Source: Cryobacterium arcticum (GTDB lineage Bacteria > Actinomycetota > Actinomycetes > Actinomycetales > Microbacteriaceae). From it: DNA of 64,000 bases. Within the stretch, counting starts at the first letter, position 1. Each line of letters starts with the position of its first letter. Shown piece after piece: positions 28,292-37,672 of the stretch. The translations under genes and the position numbers were made by a program. The notes beneath the pieces are model-generated. The model searched no databases. It was not told the DNA's origin and saw only the letters and a program-made list of their open reading frames with translations. The DNA lies in NCBI RefSeq assembly GCF_001679725.1, contig NZ_CP016282.1, positions 2,604,001-2,668,000 on the forward strand, read 5' to 3'.

Positions 28292-28780
28292 ATGACTACC
28301 GAAACTTCGGTCACCTGGCTGACCCAGGAGGCCTACGACCGCCTCGCTGCGGAGTTGGACACTCTCAGCACCGTCGCGCGGGTGGACATCGCCAACAAGA
28401 TCGAGTCCGCCCGGTCGGAGGGCGACCTCAAGGAGAACGCCGGCTACCACGCGGCCAAGGAGGAGCAGGGCAAGATGGAGGCCCGCATCCGCACCCTCAC
28501 GCTGCTGCTGCGTACCGCCGAGGTGGGCCACGCCCCCGAGAGCAAGGGCGTCGTCGAGCCCGGCACCATCATCACCGCCACGATCGCGGGCGACGAGAGC
28601 CGCTTCCTCATCGGCAGCCGCGAGATCGCCGGTGACAGCGACCTCGACGTGTACAGCGAGAAGAGCCCCCTGGGCGAGGCCATCATCGGTCTCAAGGTCG
28701 GCGCGAAGACGAGCTACGAGACCCCCAACGGCAAGCAGATCGCCGTCGAGATCCACCTCGTGGAGACCTTCACCGGCTGA
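28292..28780 (+). CDS. greA: transcription elongation factor GreA
   Basis: GreA rescues backtracked RNA polymerase by stimulating transcript cleavage. From the ATG at 28292, preceded by AAGGAGAG, the protein is 162 residues: the N-terminal coiled coil (VTWLTQEAYDRLAAELD, GDLKENAGYHAAKEEQGKME with tip acids) and the C-terminal FKBP-like domain (SPLGEAIIGLKVGAKTSYE). The length is normal. A terminator follows. Confidence 0.97.
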   Translation: MTTETSVTWLTQEAYDRLAAELDTLSTVARVDIANKIESARSEGDLKENAGYHAAKEEQGKMEARIRTLTLLLRTAEVGHAPESKGVVEPGTIITATIAGDESRFLIGSREIAGDSDLDVYSEKSPLGEAIIGLKVGAKTSYETPNGKQIAVEIHLVETFTG

Positions 28781-28798
28781 TTGCCGCACACGAACGTG

Positions 28799-28833
28799 AA
28801 ACGGCCGGATGCGTGAGCAGCCGGCCGTTTTTT
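28799..28833. terminator. terminator between greA and ilvA
   Basis: AAACGGCCGG (28799-28808) and CCGGCCGTTT (28821-28830) form a perfect 10-bp stem, followed by TTT on the greA side. It can also serve the converging ilvA transcript. Confidence 0.9.
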
Positions 28834-28840
28834 CACGCCC

Positions 28841-30085
28841 TCAGTCCGTGCGCGGGTCGTACCCGGCTGCGCGCAGCGTGTCGACGACGTGCTGGCGGTG
28901 CTCAGGACCGCGGGTCTCCACGCTGATGTCGATCTCGACCTCGCTGATCTGGATGCCAACGCCGTGCCGGGTGTGCAGCACCTCGATGACGTTGGCCCGT
29001 GCCTCGGCCAGCAGCTCGGAGATGCGCGCGAGCTGGCCCGGGCGGTCCGGCAGCATGATGCGCAGGGTGAGGTACCGGCCGGAGGCGGACAGGCCGTGGC
29101 TGATCACGCGCTGCATGAGCAGCGGGTCGATGTTGCCACCGGAGAGCATCGCCACGGTGGGACCTGATCCGGTGATCTTGCCGGCCAGGATGGCGGCCAC
29201 CGAGACGGCGCCGGCGGGTTCGACGACGAGCTTGGCGCGCTCGAGCAGCACCAGCAGGGCCCGGGCCATGTCGTCTTCGCTCACGGTGACGATCTCGTCG
29301 ACGGCGTCGCGGATGATGTCGAAGTTCAGCAGTCCCGGCTTGGCCACGGCGATGCCGTCGGCCATGGTCGGGTTGATGTCGATCGCGAGGGCTTCGCCGG
29401 CCGCGAGCGACGGCGGGTAGGCGGCCGCATTCTCGGACTGCACCCCGATCACGCGGATGGTGCGGCCGTGCCGGGCCGCGTACTGCTTGAGCACGCTGGC
29501 CATGCCGGCCGTCAGGCCACCGCCGCCGATCGGCACGATGACCGTCTCGAGGTCGGGCACCTGGTCGAGGATCTCCAGGCCGAGGGTGCCGGCGCCGGCG
29601 ACGACATCCGGGTGATCGAACGGCGGGATGAGGATCGCGCCGGTCTCCCGGGCGTATTCGGCGGCGGCCAGGAGCGGTTCGGTGACGGTGTGGCCGCGGA
29701 GGATCACCTGGGCGCCATAGTCCCGGGTGGCCTGCAGCTTGGGCAGGGCCACACCGACGGGCATGAAGATGGTGGCCTCGATGCCGAGTTCCCGGGCCGC
29801 GAAGGCGACCCCCTGGGCGTGGTTGCCGGCGGAGGCGGCGACGACGCCGCGGGACTTCTCTTCGTCGGTGAGCTTGGAGAGCCGGTTGTAGGCGCCGCGG
29901 ATCTTGTACGACCCGGTGCGCTGCAGGTTCTCGCACTTGAGGTACACCGGCGAGCCCAGAATCGTGGAGAGGTACCTTGAGCTTTCCATCGGCGTGACGT
30001 CGGCCACGCGGGCCACCACGATGCGGGCGGCCTCGAAGTCGGCCAGGGTCGGACCGATCAGCAGGTCAGCGGGGGTGTCTGTCAT
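28841..30085 (-). CDS. ilvA: threonine ammonia-lyase
   Basis: PLP enzyme converting threonine to 2-oxobutanoate and ammonia, the entry to isoleucine synthesis. From the ATG at 30085 it is 414 residues: Schiff-base Lys61 in GSYKIRGAYN, the carboxylate loop SAGNHAQGV, the phosphate loop GGGGLTAGM, and a single ACT-like domain in the last ~75 residues (LPDRPGQLARISELL). The short single-ACT form resembles the ~400-residue enzymes of actinobacteria. Its start overlaps the stop of the upstream permease gene by 4 bp. Confidence 0.93.
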   Translation of the reverse strand: MTDTPADLLIGPTLADFEAARIVVARVADVTPMESSRYLSTILGSPVYLKCENLQRTGSYKIRGAYNRLSKLTDEEKSRGVVAASAGNHAQGVAFAARELGIEATIFMPVGVALPKLQATRDYGAQVILRGHTVTEPLLAAAEYARETGAILIPPFDHPDVVAGAGTLGLEILDQVPDLETVIVPIGGGGLTAGMASVLKQYAARHGRTIRVIGVQSENAAAYPPSLAAGEALAIDINPTMADGIAVAKPGLLNFDIIRDAVDEIVTVSEDDMARALLVLLERAKLVVEPAGAVSVAAILAGKITGSGPTVAMLSGGNIDPLLMQRVISHGLSASGRYLTLRIMLPDRPGQLARISELLAEARANVIEVLHTRHGVGIQISEVEIDISVETRGPEHRQHVVDTLRAAGYDPRTD

Positions 30086-31401
30086 GAACGGGTCTCTTGT
30101 CCTCGGTTGTTCGAAGCGGCGGGCAGCGCACGCGGCTGCCGGAAACCCGGCCGCTGCGGAACGGTCTGCCACAGCACCGACCCGGCTGGTGCGCCGGCCT
30201 GGGGCACTCCCCCGCGCCAGGCGCCGCTATGGATGTAGCTGATCATAACGTTCAGCACGGCCGCCACGGGCACCGCGAACAGGGCGCCGGGGATGCCGGC
30301 CAGCAGCGCGCCGGCCGCGACGACGAGAACGACGCCGAGCGGATGCACCTTCACGGCCGTTCCCATGATGAGCGGCTGCAGCACGTGCCCCTCGATCTGC
30401 TGCACGAGCAGCACCACGCCGAGCATGAGCAGTGCGACGAACCAGTCGTTGAACACCAGCGCGATGAGCACCGCGACGGCGCCCGTCGCGACGGCGCCGA
30501 CGATCGGGATGAACGAGCCGAGGAAGACCAGGACCCCGATCGGGATGGCCATGGGCACTCCGAGGATCGCGGCGCCCGCGCCGATACCGATGGCGTCGAT
30601 CGTGGCCACCAGGATCTGCACCCGGGCGAAGTTGCCGAGAGTGGTCCAGCCGGCGGCACCGGCGCCGGCCACGGCGGCCCGGGCCCGGCGCGGGAAGATC
30701 CGCACGATCCAGTTCCAGATCCCGGCGCCGTCGATAAGGATGAAGAGCAGGCTGAACAGGGTCAGCAGCAGGCCCGTGGCCAGGTGCCCCAGCGAGGAAC
30801 CGAGCGAGAGGGCGCCGCTGATGAAGATCTGGCTATCCGCCTGCAGGGCCGTGACGGCCTGGTTGAGGTAGCCGGTGATCTCGGCGTTGCTCAGCTGCAG
30901 CGGTGAGGTCGCCAGGGCCTGGGTGAGGTTCGCGTAGGAGGCGGCGAACCGTTCGCTCAGCCCGGCCGAGCCCGAGGCGATCTGCGTCACGGCCAGGGTG
31001 ACCAGACCCGCGATCACGGCGAGGGTGCCGACCAGGGCCACGGCCACGGCGATGCCCTTGGGCCAGCGGTGCCGGGTGAGGAAGGACACCAGGGGAACCA
31101 GCAGGGCCGACACCAGCACCGCCACCAGGAGCGGGATCACGATGAAGCGCAGCTGGACCACCAGGAAGAGCAGCACGGCGATGGCGCCGGCGATCACGAG
31201 CAACCGCCAGGACCAGGCGCCCGCGAGGCGAAGGCCCGTTGGGATGTTCTCGTCGACCCCGTTGGGCACGTCGGCGGCGGCACCGTGTGTGGGCACCGGC
31301 TGCACCGCCACCCCCACGGCGGGAACGACTCCGCGTGCAGCCCCACGCGGGCGTCCGTTTCGGCGCCCGAACCAACCGGTCTTTCCCGACGATGTGTTCA
31401 C
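30082..31401 (-). CDS. AI-2E family permease
   Basis: A 439-residue membrane protein. The ~55 N-terminal residues are basic and low complexity, followed by about eight hydrophobic segments and the AI-2E family features (LVPLVSFLTRHRWPKG early, FLGSFIPIVGAVATGAVAVL and EGHVLQPLIMG late). The family includes the E. coli AI-2 exporter TqsA and Na+/H+ antiporters, so the substrate is open. The GTG start has TAGACT ending 6 nt before it, and that hexamer overlaps the stop codon of the ABC ATPase gene, suggesting an internal promoter. Confidence 0.9.
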   Translation of the reverse strand: MNTSSGKTGWFGRRNGRPRGAARGVVPAVGVAVQPVPTHGAAADVPNGVDENIPTGLRLAGAWSWRLLVIAGAIAVLLFLVVQLRFIVIPLLVAVLVSALLVPLVSFLTRHRWPKGIAVAVALVGTLAVIAGLVTLAVTQIASGSAGLSERFAASYANLTQALATSPLQLSNAEITGYLNQAVTALQADSQIFISGALSLGSSLGHLATGLLLTLFSLLFILIDGAGIWNWIVRIFPRRARAAVAGAGAAGWTTLGNFARVQILVATIDAIGIGAGAAILGVPMAIPIGVLVFLGSFIPIVGAVATGAVAVLIALVFNDWFVALLMLGVVLLVQQIEGHVLQPLIMGTAVKVHPLGVVLVVAAGALLAGIPGALFAVPVAAVLNVMISYIHSGAWRGGVPQAGAPAGSVLWQTVPQRPGFRQPRALPAASNNRGQETRS

Positions 31402-31407
31402 CGAAAC

Positions 31408-31413
31408 AGTCTA
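31408..31413 (-). promoter_or_regulatory. candidate -10 for the AI-2E gene, overlapping the ABC ATPase stop codon
   Basis: TAGACT (31413-31408) begins with the TAG that ends the ABC ATPase gene and finishes 6 nt before the GTG at 31401. Confidence 0.4.
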
Positions 31414-32538
31414 AGACGGCGTCGGCCTCGCACCGGTCGTGTCGGCACCGTCCGGCTCGACCGGCACCGGGGCGCCGGAGAAGCGCACGACCACCCGTTC
31501 CCCCGGCTCCGGGCGCTCGCGCACGTCGTGCTGCACGACGACGGTGCCGCCCTGCTCGAGCAGCACGCTCGTGCGCCGCAACGAGCCGAGGAAGCTGGAG
31601 AGCAGCACGGTGCCGGCGAGGCTGTCGCCGGGCAGCCCGGCCGCGGCCAGCGTGAGGTCTTCCGGCCGCACGAAGACCTGCACCGGGCCATCCGCCTGGG
31701 ACGGGTCGAGCAGCGGCAGGGTGATGCCGTGCACCTCGGCGAAGCCGTGCCGCACCACGCCGGCGAGCCGGTTGCTCAACCCCACGAAGTCGGCGATGAA
31801 CGCTGTCGCGGGCCGGGTGTAGAGCTCCTCCGGCGTGCCGACCTGTTCCAGCCTGCCGTCACGCATGACCGCGACCCTGTCGGCCACGGCGAGGGCCTCA
31901 TCCTGGTCGTGGGTCACGAAGAGCGTCGTGATGCCCAGTTCCGTCTGGATGCGCCGGATCTGCTCGCGCAGCCCCACCCGCACCTTGGCGTCCAGGGCCG
32001 ACAGGGGTTCGTCCAGCAGCAGCACCCTGGGCTGTGTGACGAGCGCCCTGGCCAGGGCCACCCGCTGCTGCTGACCGCCGGAGAGCTGGTGGGCGAACCT
32101 GTCGTAGTGGGCGTCCAGGCCCACCAGGGCCAGCGCGGCGGCGGCGCGCTCGCGGCGCTCGACGGCCGGCACCCGGCGCATCCGCAGGCCGAACTCGACG
32201 TTCTCGCCCGCGCTCAGGTGCGGGAACAGCGAGTAGGACTGGAACACCATGCCCATGTCGCGCCGGCTGGTGGCCACGCCGGAGACGTCGTCGCCGTTGA
32301 TCAGGATGCGTCCGGCGTCGGTCGACTCCAGCCCGGCCAGCACCCGCAGGGCCGTGGTCTTGCCGCTGCCGCTGGGGCCGAGCAGCGCGACGAGTTCGCC
32401 GGCCGCGAGGGTGAGGTCGAAATCGGTCAGGGCGAGGTGGGTGCCGTAGCGTTTGGTCACCCCGGTGAATTCGACGACCGAACCGGTGCGGGTCTGCCCG
32501 GTGTTGGTCGGCACCGTCGTCAGGCGGGGTGTGGTCAT
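31411..32538 (-). CDS. ABC transporter ATP-binding protein (PotA/FbpC-type with C-terminal regulatory domain)
   Basis: The 375-residue ATPase has Walker A GPSGSGKTT, Q-loop MVFQSYSLFPHL, signature LSGGQQQRVALARAL and Walker B LLLDEPLSALD. The last ~110 residues form a TOBE-type beta domain (QVFVRPEDLTL). This architecture belongs to importers of spermidine, Fe3+, thiamine or aminoethylphosphonate. It is the last gene of the substrate-binding protein, permease, permease, ATPase set and overlaps the second permease gene by 4 bp. Confidence 0.92.
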   Translation of the reverse strand: MTTPRLTTVPTNTGQTRTGSVVEFTGVTKRYGTHLALTDFDLTLAAGELVALLGPSGSGKTTALRVLAGLESTDAGRILINGDDVSGVATSRRDMGMVFQSYSLFPHLSAGENVEFGLRMRRVPAVERRERAAAALALVGLDAHYDRFAHQLSGGQQQRVALARALVTQPRVLLLDEPLSALDAKVRVGLREQIRRIQTELGITTLFVTHDQDEALAVADRVAVMRDGRLEQVGTPEELYTRPATAFIADFVGLSNRLAGVVRHGFAEVHGITLPLLDPSQADGPVQVFVRPEDLTLAAAGLPGDSLAGTVLLSSFLGSLRRTSVLLEQGGTVVVQHDVRERPEPGERVVVRFSGAPVPVEPDGADTTGARPTPS

Positions 32539-33413
32539 GGGGTGTCTCCGCTTCGGGTGAGTGGTGTCGGGGCGGGCGCGGCCGTGCTCCGGCGTCGCTC
32601 GCTGCCGAGCCGGCCGATGGCCAGCAGCAGCACGAAGGCCGCCAGCAGTGCCAGGAGCGAGAGGATCACGGCGCTGTACGGATCGTTCTTGCCGACCACA
32701 ACGAGTGCGGTCTGCAGGTTCACCCGGCTGAGCAGCGATGCGATGGTGAATTCGCCCAGCACCACGGCCACGGCGATGAACGACCCGGCCAGGATGCCGC
32801 GGCGGAGGTTCGGCACCAGAACCCGCAGCAGCACGCTGGCCCAGCCGGCGCCGAGGGTGCGCGCCGCTTCGCTGAGCGTGCGCACGTCGACGCCGTCGAG
32901 GTTGGCCTGGATGGCCCGGTACGCGAACGGCAGCACCGTGATGCCGTAGGCGAACGCCAGCGTCCAGACGCCGCTACCGGCGAGCCGGGCCACGACCGAG
33001 AAGACCGGGGCGAGGCCCACGACGAGAACGATGGCCGGGATGGAGATCGGCAGGATGCAGATGATCTCCAGCACTCGGCGCAGCTGGGGGAACCGGATGT
33101 GCACGAGCAGCATGGTCGGCACCAGCAGCACGAGCACGATGGCCACGGTGCCCACGGCCAGGCCGAGGGAGTTGCCGAGCGCGGCCAGCACGGGGCGGTA
33201 CGCGCCGGTGAGGCCGCCCTGGAACAGGTCCGTCCAGCGGTGCAGGTCGTAGCCGCCCGCAAGGCCCCGGCGGAGGGTGAACTCGACCATGGCGAGGATG
33301 GGGATGGCGAAGACCAGGCCGACGGAGACGAGGATCACGGTGCGCATGAGCCGGGTGGGCGCGTGCGCCACCCCGCCGGCCGTGTTCAGGCCCCGCCCGT
33401 CCCGCCGACTCAT
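32535..33413 (-). CDS. ABC transporter permease (second subunit)
   Basis: From the ATG at 33413, overlapping the previous stop, the protein is 292 residues with six hydrophobic segments and the binding-protein-dependent permease EAA loop (SEAARTLGAGWASVLLRVLVPNLRRG) with its conserved Gly. It pairs with the other permease to form the membrane channel. A frame open further upstream reads through the first permease gene and is not used. Confidence 0.9.
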   Translation of the reverse strand: MSRRDGRGLNTAGGVAHAPTRLMRTVILVSVGLVFAIPILAMVEFTLRRGLAGGYDLHRWTDLFQGGLTGAYRPVLAALGNSLGLAVGTVAIVLVLLVPTMLLVHIRFPQLRRVLEIICILPISIPAIVLVVGLAPVFSVVARLAGSGVWTLAFAYGITVLPFAYRAIQANLDGVDVRTLSEAARTLGAGWASVLLRVLVPNLRRGILAGSFIAVAVVLGEFTIASLLSRVNLQTALVVVGKNDPYSAVILSLLALLAAFVLLLAIGRLGSERRRSTAAPAPTPLTRSGDTP

Positions 33414-34270
33414 CGCTGCCACCGGGCCGCGCGGGACGCCAGCCGTGCGTAACCGGTCATGACGACGCTCATGACGATGATCATTCCGAGCGCCAGGGCC
33501 CCGGCCAGGTTCTCCCGGCCGAGCATCGTTTCGCTCGTCAACGCCGAGCGGATCTGCAGCGGGACGATCTGCGCGCCCTGGCTGATCAGGGTGGCTGCCG
33601 TCGCGTACGAGGAGAACGCGTTGGCGAACAGGAGCAGCAGGCTGCCCAGGAACGACGGTGCGAGCACCGGCAGCGCGATCCGGAGCCAGTAGCTGCGTGC
33701 CGTGCCGCCGAGTGTGGCGTTGGCTTCCGCCCAGGTCACCTTGAGCGACGCGAGCGCGGGCATGAACGTGATCACCATGAGGGGCACCTGGAAGTAGATG
33801 TAGGGCAGCACCAGGCCGGGCAGTTCGTACAGCCACACTCCATCCGCGAAGATGTCGATGCCGAACGTGTCGCGCAGCAGCACGGTGACCATGCCCTGGA
33901 TGCCGATGGTCGCGGTGAACGCGAAGGCCAGCATCGCGCCACCGAACTGGGCGATCACGCTGCTGAGCGAATCGACGGTGGAGCGCAGCGCGCCGTCCGG
34001 GCGGGCGCCGAGCAGCGCGTAACAGACGAGCGCGCCCAGCACCGCACCGATCACGGCGGTGAGCGCGGACAACCAGACCGAGCTGCCGAAGGCGTTGAGC
34101 ACGATCGGGTTGCCGAGTGCCGCGAGGGTGTCGAGCGTGAAGCCGCCGTCGGCGCCGATGAACCCGGTGACGACCGCGATCAGGGTCGGCAGCGCGAGGA
34201 AGAGCAGCACATACACCGCGAACGGCAGCAGCCCGAGGGCTGCTGCCGGTGCACGGAACCTACTGGACAG
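33410..34270 (-). CDS. ABC transporter permease (first subunit), start uncertain
   Basis: A six-helix permease with the EAA-loop motif WAEANATLGGTARSYWLRI. The recognisable protein begins RAPAAALGLLPFAVYVLLF around 34255, directly at the stop codon of the substrate-binding protein gene, but no ATG, GTG or TTG lies there in frame. Options are a CTG at 34270 (used here), an ATG at 34363 that would overlap the preceding gene by 104 nt, or a GTG at 34216 that would cut into the first helix. The coding region itself is intact. Confidence 0.8.
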   Translation of the reverse strand: MSSRFRAPAAALGLLPFAVYVLLFLALPTLIAVVTGFIGADGGFTLDTLAALGNPIVLNAFGSSVWLSALTAVIGAVLGALVCYALLGARPDGALRSTVDSLSSVIAQFGGAMLAFAFTATIGIQGMVTVLLRDTFGIDIFADGVWLYELPGLVLPYIYFQVPLMVITFMPALASLKVTWAEANATLGGTARSYWLRIALPVLAPSFLGSLLLLFANAFSSYATAATLISQGAQIVPLQIRSALTSETMLGRENLAGALALGMIIVMSVVMTGYARLASRAARWQR

Positions 34271-35399
34271 CCGCTGCCCACTTCTCGCCGAGAAGCGTCG
34301 CTGCGGCCTCGCTCTGGGCGGCCGTGGGCACCACGGTGGTGTCCGGAACGGTCGGGAGCGCATCGAAGAGCTTCGTGTCGATGGTTCCGGCGTCGGCCAT
34401 GGCATCGGCGCGGGCCGGGCGGGCGCCGCCGGCGAGCCACAGGTTCTGGGCGTCGTCGCTGTAGAGGAATTCCTGCCAGAGACGCGCGGCGGCCGGGTGC
34501 GGCGCATCCTTGTTGATCGCCTGGTTGTAGTAGCCGGCGTATCCGGTGCCGGGGAAGACCACGACCTCCCAGTTGCGCTCACCGGCCAGCTGGGTGCCGT
34601 AGCCCACGTTGAGGTAGTCCCAGTCGAAGACGACGGGGGTTTCGCCCGACGCGATGGTGGCGGGGGTCGGGTCGATCTTCACGAGGTTGCCGGCCGCGTT
34701 GAGGTCGCCGAAGAAGTCGATGCCGGCCTGGAAGTCGTCCACCGAACCCTTGTTCTGCACGGCGGCCATGCCGACGGCGGCGAAGGCCGCACCGGCCTGG
34801 GTGGGGTCGCCGTTGATGGCGACCTTTCCCTTGTAGTCCGCACCGAGCAGGTCGCTGAGCTTGGTGGGCGCCGGAACGGAGTCGGGGTCGTAGCCCACGG
34901 CCATGTATCCGCCGTAGTCGCCCACGTACAGGCCGCTTTCCTCCTTGAGGGCGTCGGGGATGTCCGACCAGGTGGCCACCTGGTAGGGCGCGAACTGGTC
35001 GGTGTTCGCCAGGGCGACGGCCAGGCCGAGGTCGAAGACGTCGGGGGCGGTGTCCTGGCCGGCCAGGTTCTGGGCCGCCTGGATCTCCTCGGCGCTGGAG
35101 CCGTCGGGGGCGGACTCGGTGATGGTGATGTCGGGGTACTTCTCGGCGAAGAGGTCGAGGACCGCGCCGTAGTTGGCCCAGTCCCGCGGCAGGGCGATGA
35201 CGTTCAGGGCGCCCTCGGCGTTGGCAGCGTCCTCGAGGGCGGCCAGGTCGCCGAAGGCGGAGACGCTCGTCGCGGTGGCGGCGTCGACGGAGCCGTCGGT
35301 GCCAGTCGCCTCGGCCGTGCCGCTCGCGCAGCCGGTGAGGGTGAGGGCGACGATGGCGGTCGCCGCGATGGTGGCGGCCAGGGTTCGGGTGGTAAGCAC
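34260..35399 (-). CDS. ABC transporter substrate-binding lipoprotein
   Basis: From the GTG at 35399, preceded by GGAGG, the protein is 379 residues with a lipoprotein signal ending in the lipobox LTGC (Cys24). The body is a periplasmic-binding-protein type fold of the class that serves Fe3+, thiamine, polyamine and aminoethylphosphonate importers (ALNVIALPRDWANYGAVLD, PDVFDLGLAVALANT, ETPVVFDWDYLNVGYG). The ligand cannot be decided. It is the first gene of the transporter operon. No TPP riboswitch or obvious iron-regulator box was found upstream. Confidence 0.92.
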   Translation of the reverse strand: MLTTRTLAATIAATAIVALTLTGCASGTAEATGTDGSVDAATATSVSAFGDLAALEDAANAEGALNVIALPRDWANYGAVLDLFAEKYPDITITESAPDGSSAEEIQAAQNLAGQDTAPDVFDLGLAVALANTDQFAPYQVATWSDIPDALKEESGLYVGDYGGYMAVGYDPDSVPAPTKLSDLLGADYKGKVAINGDPTQAGAAFAAVGMAAVQNKGSVDDFQAGIDFFGDLNAAGNLVKIDPTPATIASGETPVVFDWDYLNVGYGTQLAGERNWEVVVFPGTGYAGYYNQAINKDAPHPAAARLWQEFLYSDDAQNLWLAGGARPARADAMADAGTIDTKLFDALPTVPDTTVVPTAAQSEAAATLLGEKWAAAVQ

Positions 35400-35547
35400 G
35401 GTTCCTCCGTTGTGAGCAGGGTGTGGGGGCGTCTCGACCGGCCAGGGTGCTGGCTTACCGGTCGCTGAGGAGACTAGGAGCGTCGGGTGGACCCGATGCG
35501 CCCTGGTGCTGAACACAGCGTGAACGTCGGATGTCGTCGGCCGCCGG

Positions 35548-35553
35548 TAGTGT
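35548..35553 (+). promoter_or_regulatory. candidate -10 for leaderless winged-helix gene
   Basis: TAGTGT ends exactly 6 nt before the GTG at 35560. A GAGG also lies in the gap but too near the start for a normal Shine-Dalgarno role. Confidence 0.4.
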
Positions 35554-35559
35554 CGAGGC

Positions 35560-36765
35560 GTGCTCCAGACGATCTCCCCCGCTCTCGCCCGCCGTGTGGC
35601 CCTCGCCGCCCAGGGCTTCGGCAAGCCGGCTCCGGCCGCCGTCGGCATCCGTCAGCTCGGCGCCCTCGTGGAGCGCCTCGGCCTGCTGCAAATCGACTCG
35701 GTCAACGTCTTCGAGCGCAGCCATTACGTGCCCGCGTTCAGCCGGCTCGGCCCGTACGACAAGGCTCAGCTCGACAGGCTGAGCGCCGGCGCCGCGCCCC
35801 GGCTCACCGAGTACTGGGTGCACGAGGCTTCGCTGATCCCGGTCGACGACTGGCCGCTGTTCCGTTGGCGGATGCAGGCCTACCGGGAGAAGGCGGCCGC
35901 GGACGATGCGCACTGGTCGCGGGACAACGCCCCGATGCTGGCCTGGCTGCTGGGCGAGCTGGCGGCGAACGGCCCCATGCGCGCCAGCGCCATCGAGCAC
36001 GACGCCAACACCCGCACCGGGCCCTGGTGGGGCTGGTCCGATGTGAAGATCGGCCTGGAGACGCTGTTTCGCTGGGGTGACGTCGTCAGCGGCGGCCGGG
36101 AGCGGTTCGAGCGGGTCTACGCGCTGCCCGAGCGGGTCTTCAGTACGGCCCTTCTGGATCGTGAGGTCTCCGCAGCCGACGCGCACCGCTCCCTCGTGGC
36201 ACAGGCCGCCCGGGCGCACGGCATCGGCACGGTGAGCGACCTGGCCGACTACTTCCGGCTGCGCACCGAACCCACCCGTGCGGCCATCGCCGAGCTCGAG
36301 GACGCCGGGGAGCTCATTGCCGTGCAGGTTCCCGGCTGGGGCCGCGGTGGGACCCCGGGCGCCGCCTGGCTGCACCGGGATGCCCGGCTGCCGCGCCGGA
36401 TGGACGCCGCGGCCGTGCTGAGCCCGTTCGATCCCGTGGTGTGGGAACGCGCGAGGGCCCTGCGGCTGTTCGGCTTCCACTACCGGATCGAGATCTACAC
36501 GCCCAAGGAGCAGCGGAAGTTCGGCTACTACGTGCTGCCGGTGCTGCTGGGTGACACCGTGGTGGGCCGGGTGGACCTCAAGAACGACCGGCAGGCCGGC
36601 GTGCTGCGCGTACAGGCCAGTTGGGCGGAGCCGGGAGCCCCGGCCGACACCGCCGCCCGCCTGGCCGAGGTGCTGCGGAGCACCGCGGCCTGGCAGGGCC
36701 TGGCCGAGATCGAGGTGGTGCCACGCGGCACCCTGGCGGCCGGGCTGGCCGCCGAGCTGGCCTAG
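35560..36765 (+). CDS. winged-helix DNA-binding protein, YcaQ-like crosslink-repair glycosylase family
   Basis: A 401-residue protein of the HTH_42/YcaQ family: RRVALAAQGF at the N-terminus, QIDSVNVFERSHYVPAFSR, YWVHEASLIPVDDWPLF, and SPFDPVVWERARALRLFGF in the C-terminal half. E. coli YcaQ unhooks DNA interstrand crosslinks, using a QxD catalytic motif; here the corresponding early segment reads LQIDSV, which fits. It may protect against an antibiotic-like alkylator. It stands alone, divergent from the ABC importer and convergent with htpX. Confidence 0.88.
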   Translation: MLQTISPALARRVALAAQGFGKPAPAAVGIRQLGALVERLGLLQIDSVNVFERSHYVPAFSRLGPYDKAQLDRLSAGAAPRLTEYWVHEASLIPVDDWPLFRWRMQAYREKAAADDAHWSRDNAPMLAWLLGELAANGPMRASAIEHDANTRTGPWWGWSDVKIGLETLFRWGDVVSGGRERFERVYALPERVFSTALLDREVSAADAHRSLVAQAARAHGIGTVSDLADYFRLRTEPTRAAIAELEDAGELIAVQVPGWGRGGTPGAAWLHRDARLPRRMDAAAVLSPFDPVVWERARALRLFGFHYRIEIYTPKEQRKFGYYVLPVLLGDTVVGRVDLKNDRQAGVLRVQASWAEPGAPADTAARLAEVLRSTAAWQGLAEIEVVPRGTLAAGLAAELA

Positions 36766-36769
36766 TTCC

Positions 36770-37654
36770 TCAGAACTTGCTGCCCATAGCGTGCAGACGC
36801 TCGATGCGCTCGTTCAGCGGCGGGTGGGTGGCGAAGAGCTTGTCCATCACGCCGGGCTTGAGCGGGTCGGCGATCCACAGGTGCGCCATCGAGGTGTTCT
36901 GCTTGCGCATCGGCCGGCCGTACTCGCCGAGCTTGGCGAGGGCGCTGGCGAGCGCATCCGGCTGCCGGGTGGTGAGCGCGCCCGTGGCATCCGCCAGGTA
37001 TTCGCGCTGCCGGGAGACGGCCAGCTGCACGATCGACGCGATCAGCGGGGCCACGATCATGGCGACCAGCCCGAACACCAGCACCACGGGGTTGCCGTTG
37101 CTGTTGTTGTTGCGGCCGAAGAACGCCATCCGCAGGAACATGTCGGAGATGAAGCCCACGGCGACGACCAGGCCGAAGACGATCATCGACACGCGGATGT
37201 CGTAGTTGCGCACGTGCCCGATCTCGTGGGCCATGACGCCCTCGAGTTCGGCGTCGTCCATGATGTCGAGCAGACCCGTGGTCGCGGCCACGATCGCGTG
37301 CTGCGGGTCCCGCCCGGTGGCGAAGGCGTTGGGCGCCGGGTCGTTGATGATGTACACCTCGGGCATCGGCGTGCCGGTGGTGATCGACAGGTTCTCCACG
37401 ATGCGCCAGAGCCGGGGGTGGTCGGTGACGCTGTTCACCCGGATGCCGCCGCTCATCGAGATGGCCTGCCGACCGGCGGCGAAGTACTGCACCAGGGCGT
37501 AGCCGCCGGCGACCACGATCGTCAGGATCAGGATGCCGTAGCCGCCGTTGCCGTACACGGCGTTCGCGAGCCAGCCGAGCCCGGTGATGATCACCAGGAA
37601 GAGCACGATGATGAAGACGGTGTTGCGCTTGTTCCGCGCGATCGCGCTATACAT
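36770..37654 (-). CDS. htpX: M48 family membrane metalloprotease HtpX
   Basis: HtpX degrades damaged membrane proteins. The 294-residue protein has two N-terminal helices (~11-31, 38-58), the zinc motif HEIGH (143-147) with the third ligand Glu in the YLADATGALTTR segment, and two more helices (~155-172, 185-215). The gene follows lemA by 18 bp and is presumably cotranscribed with it. GAAGAGGA precedes the ATG. Confidence 0.94.
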   Translation of the reverse strand: MYSAIARNKRNTVFIIVLFLVIITGLGWLANAVYGNGGYGILILTIVVAGGYALVQYFAAGRQAISMSGGIRVNSVTDHPRLWRIVENLSITTGTPMPEVYIINDPAPNAFATGRDPQHAIVAATTGLLDIMDDAELEGVMAHEIGHVRNYDIRVSMIVFGLVVAVGFISDMFLRMAFFGRNNNSNGNPVVLVFGLVAMIVAPLIASIVQLAVSRQREYLADATGALTTRQPDALASALAKLGEYGRPMRKQNTSMAHLWIADPLKPGVMDKLFATHPPLNERIERLHAMGSKF

Positions 37655-37672
37655 GGATCCTCTTCGGCAGGA

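Noticed and set aside
35400..35559. TPP riboswitch upstream of the ABC importer
   Set aside because: The conserved CUGAGA and ACCUGA segments of TPP aptamers are absent, so thiamine specificity is not supported.
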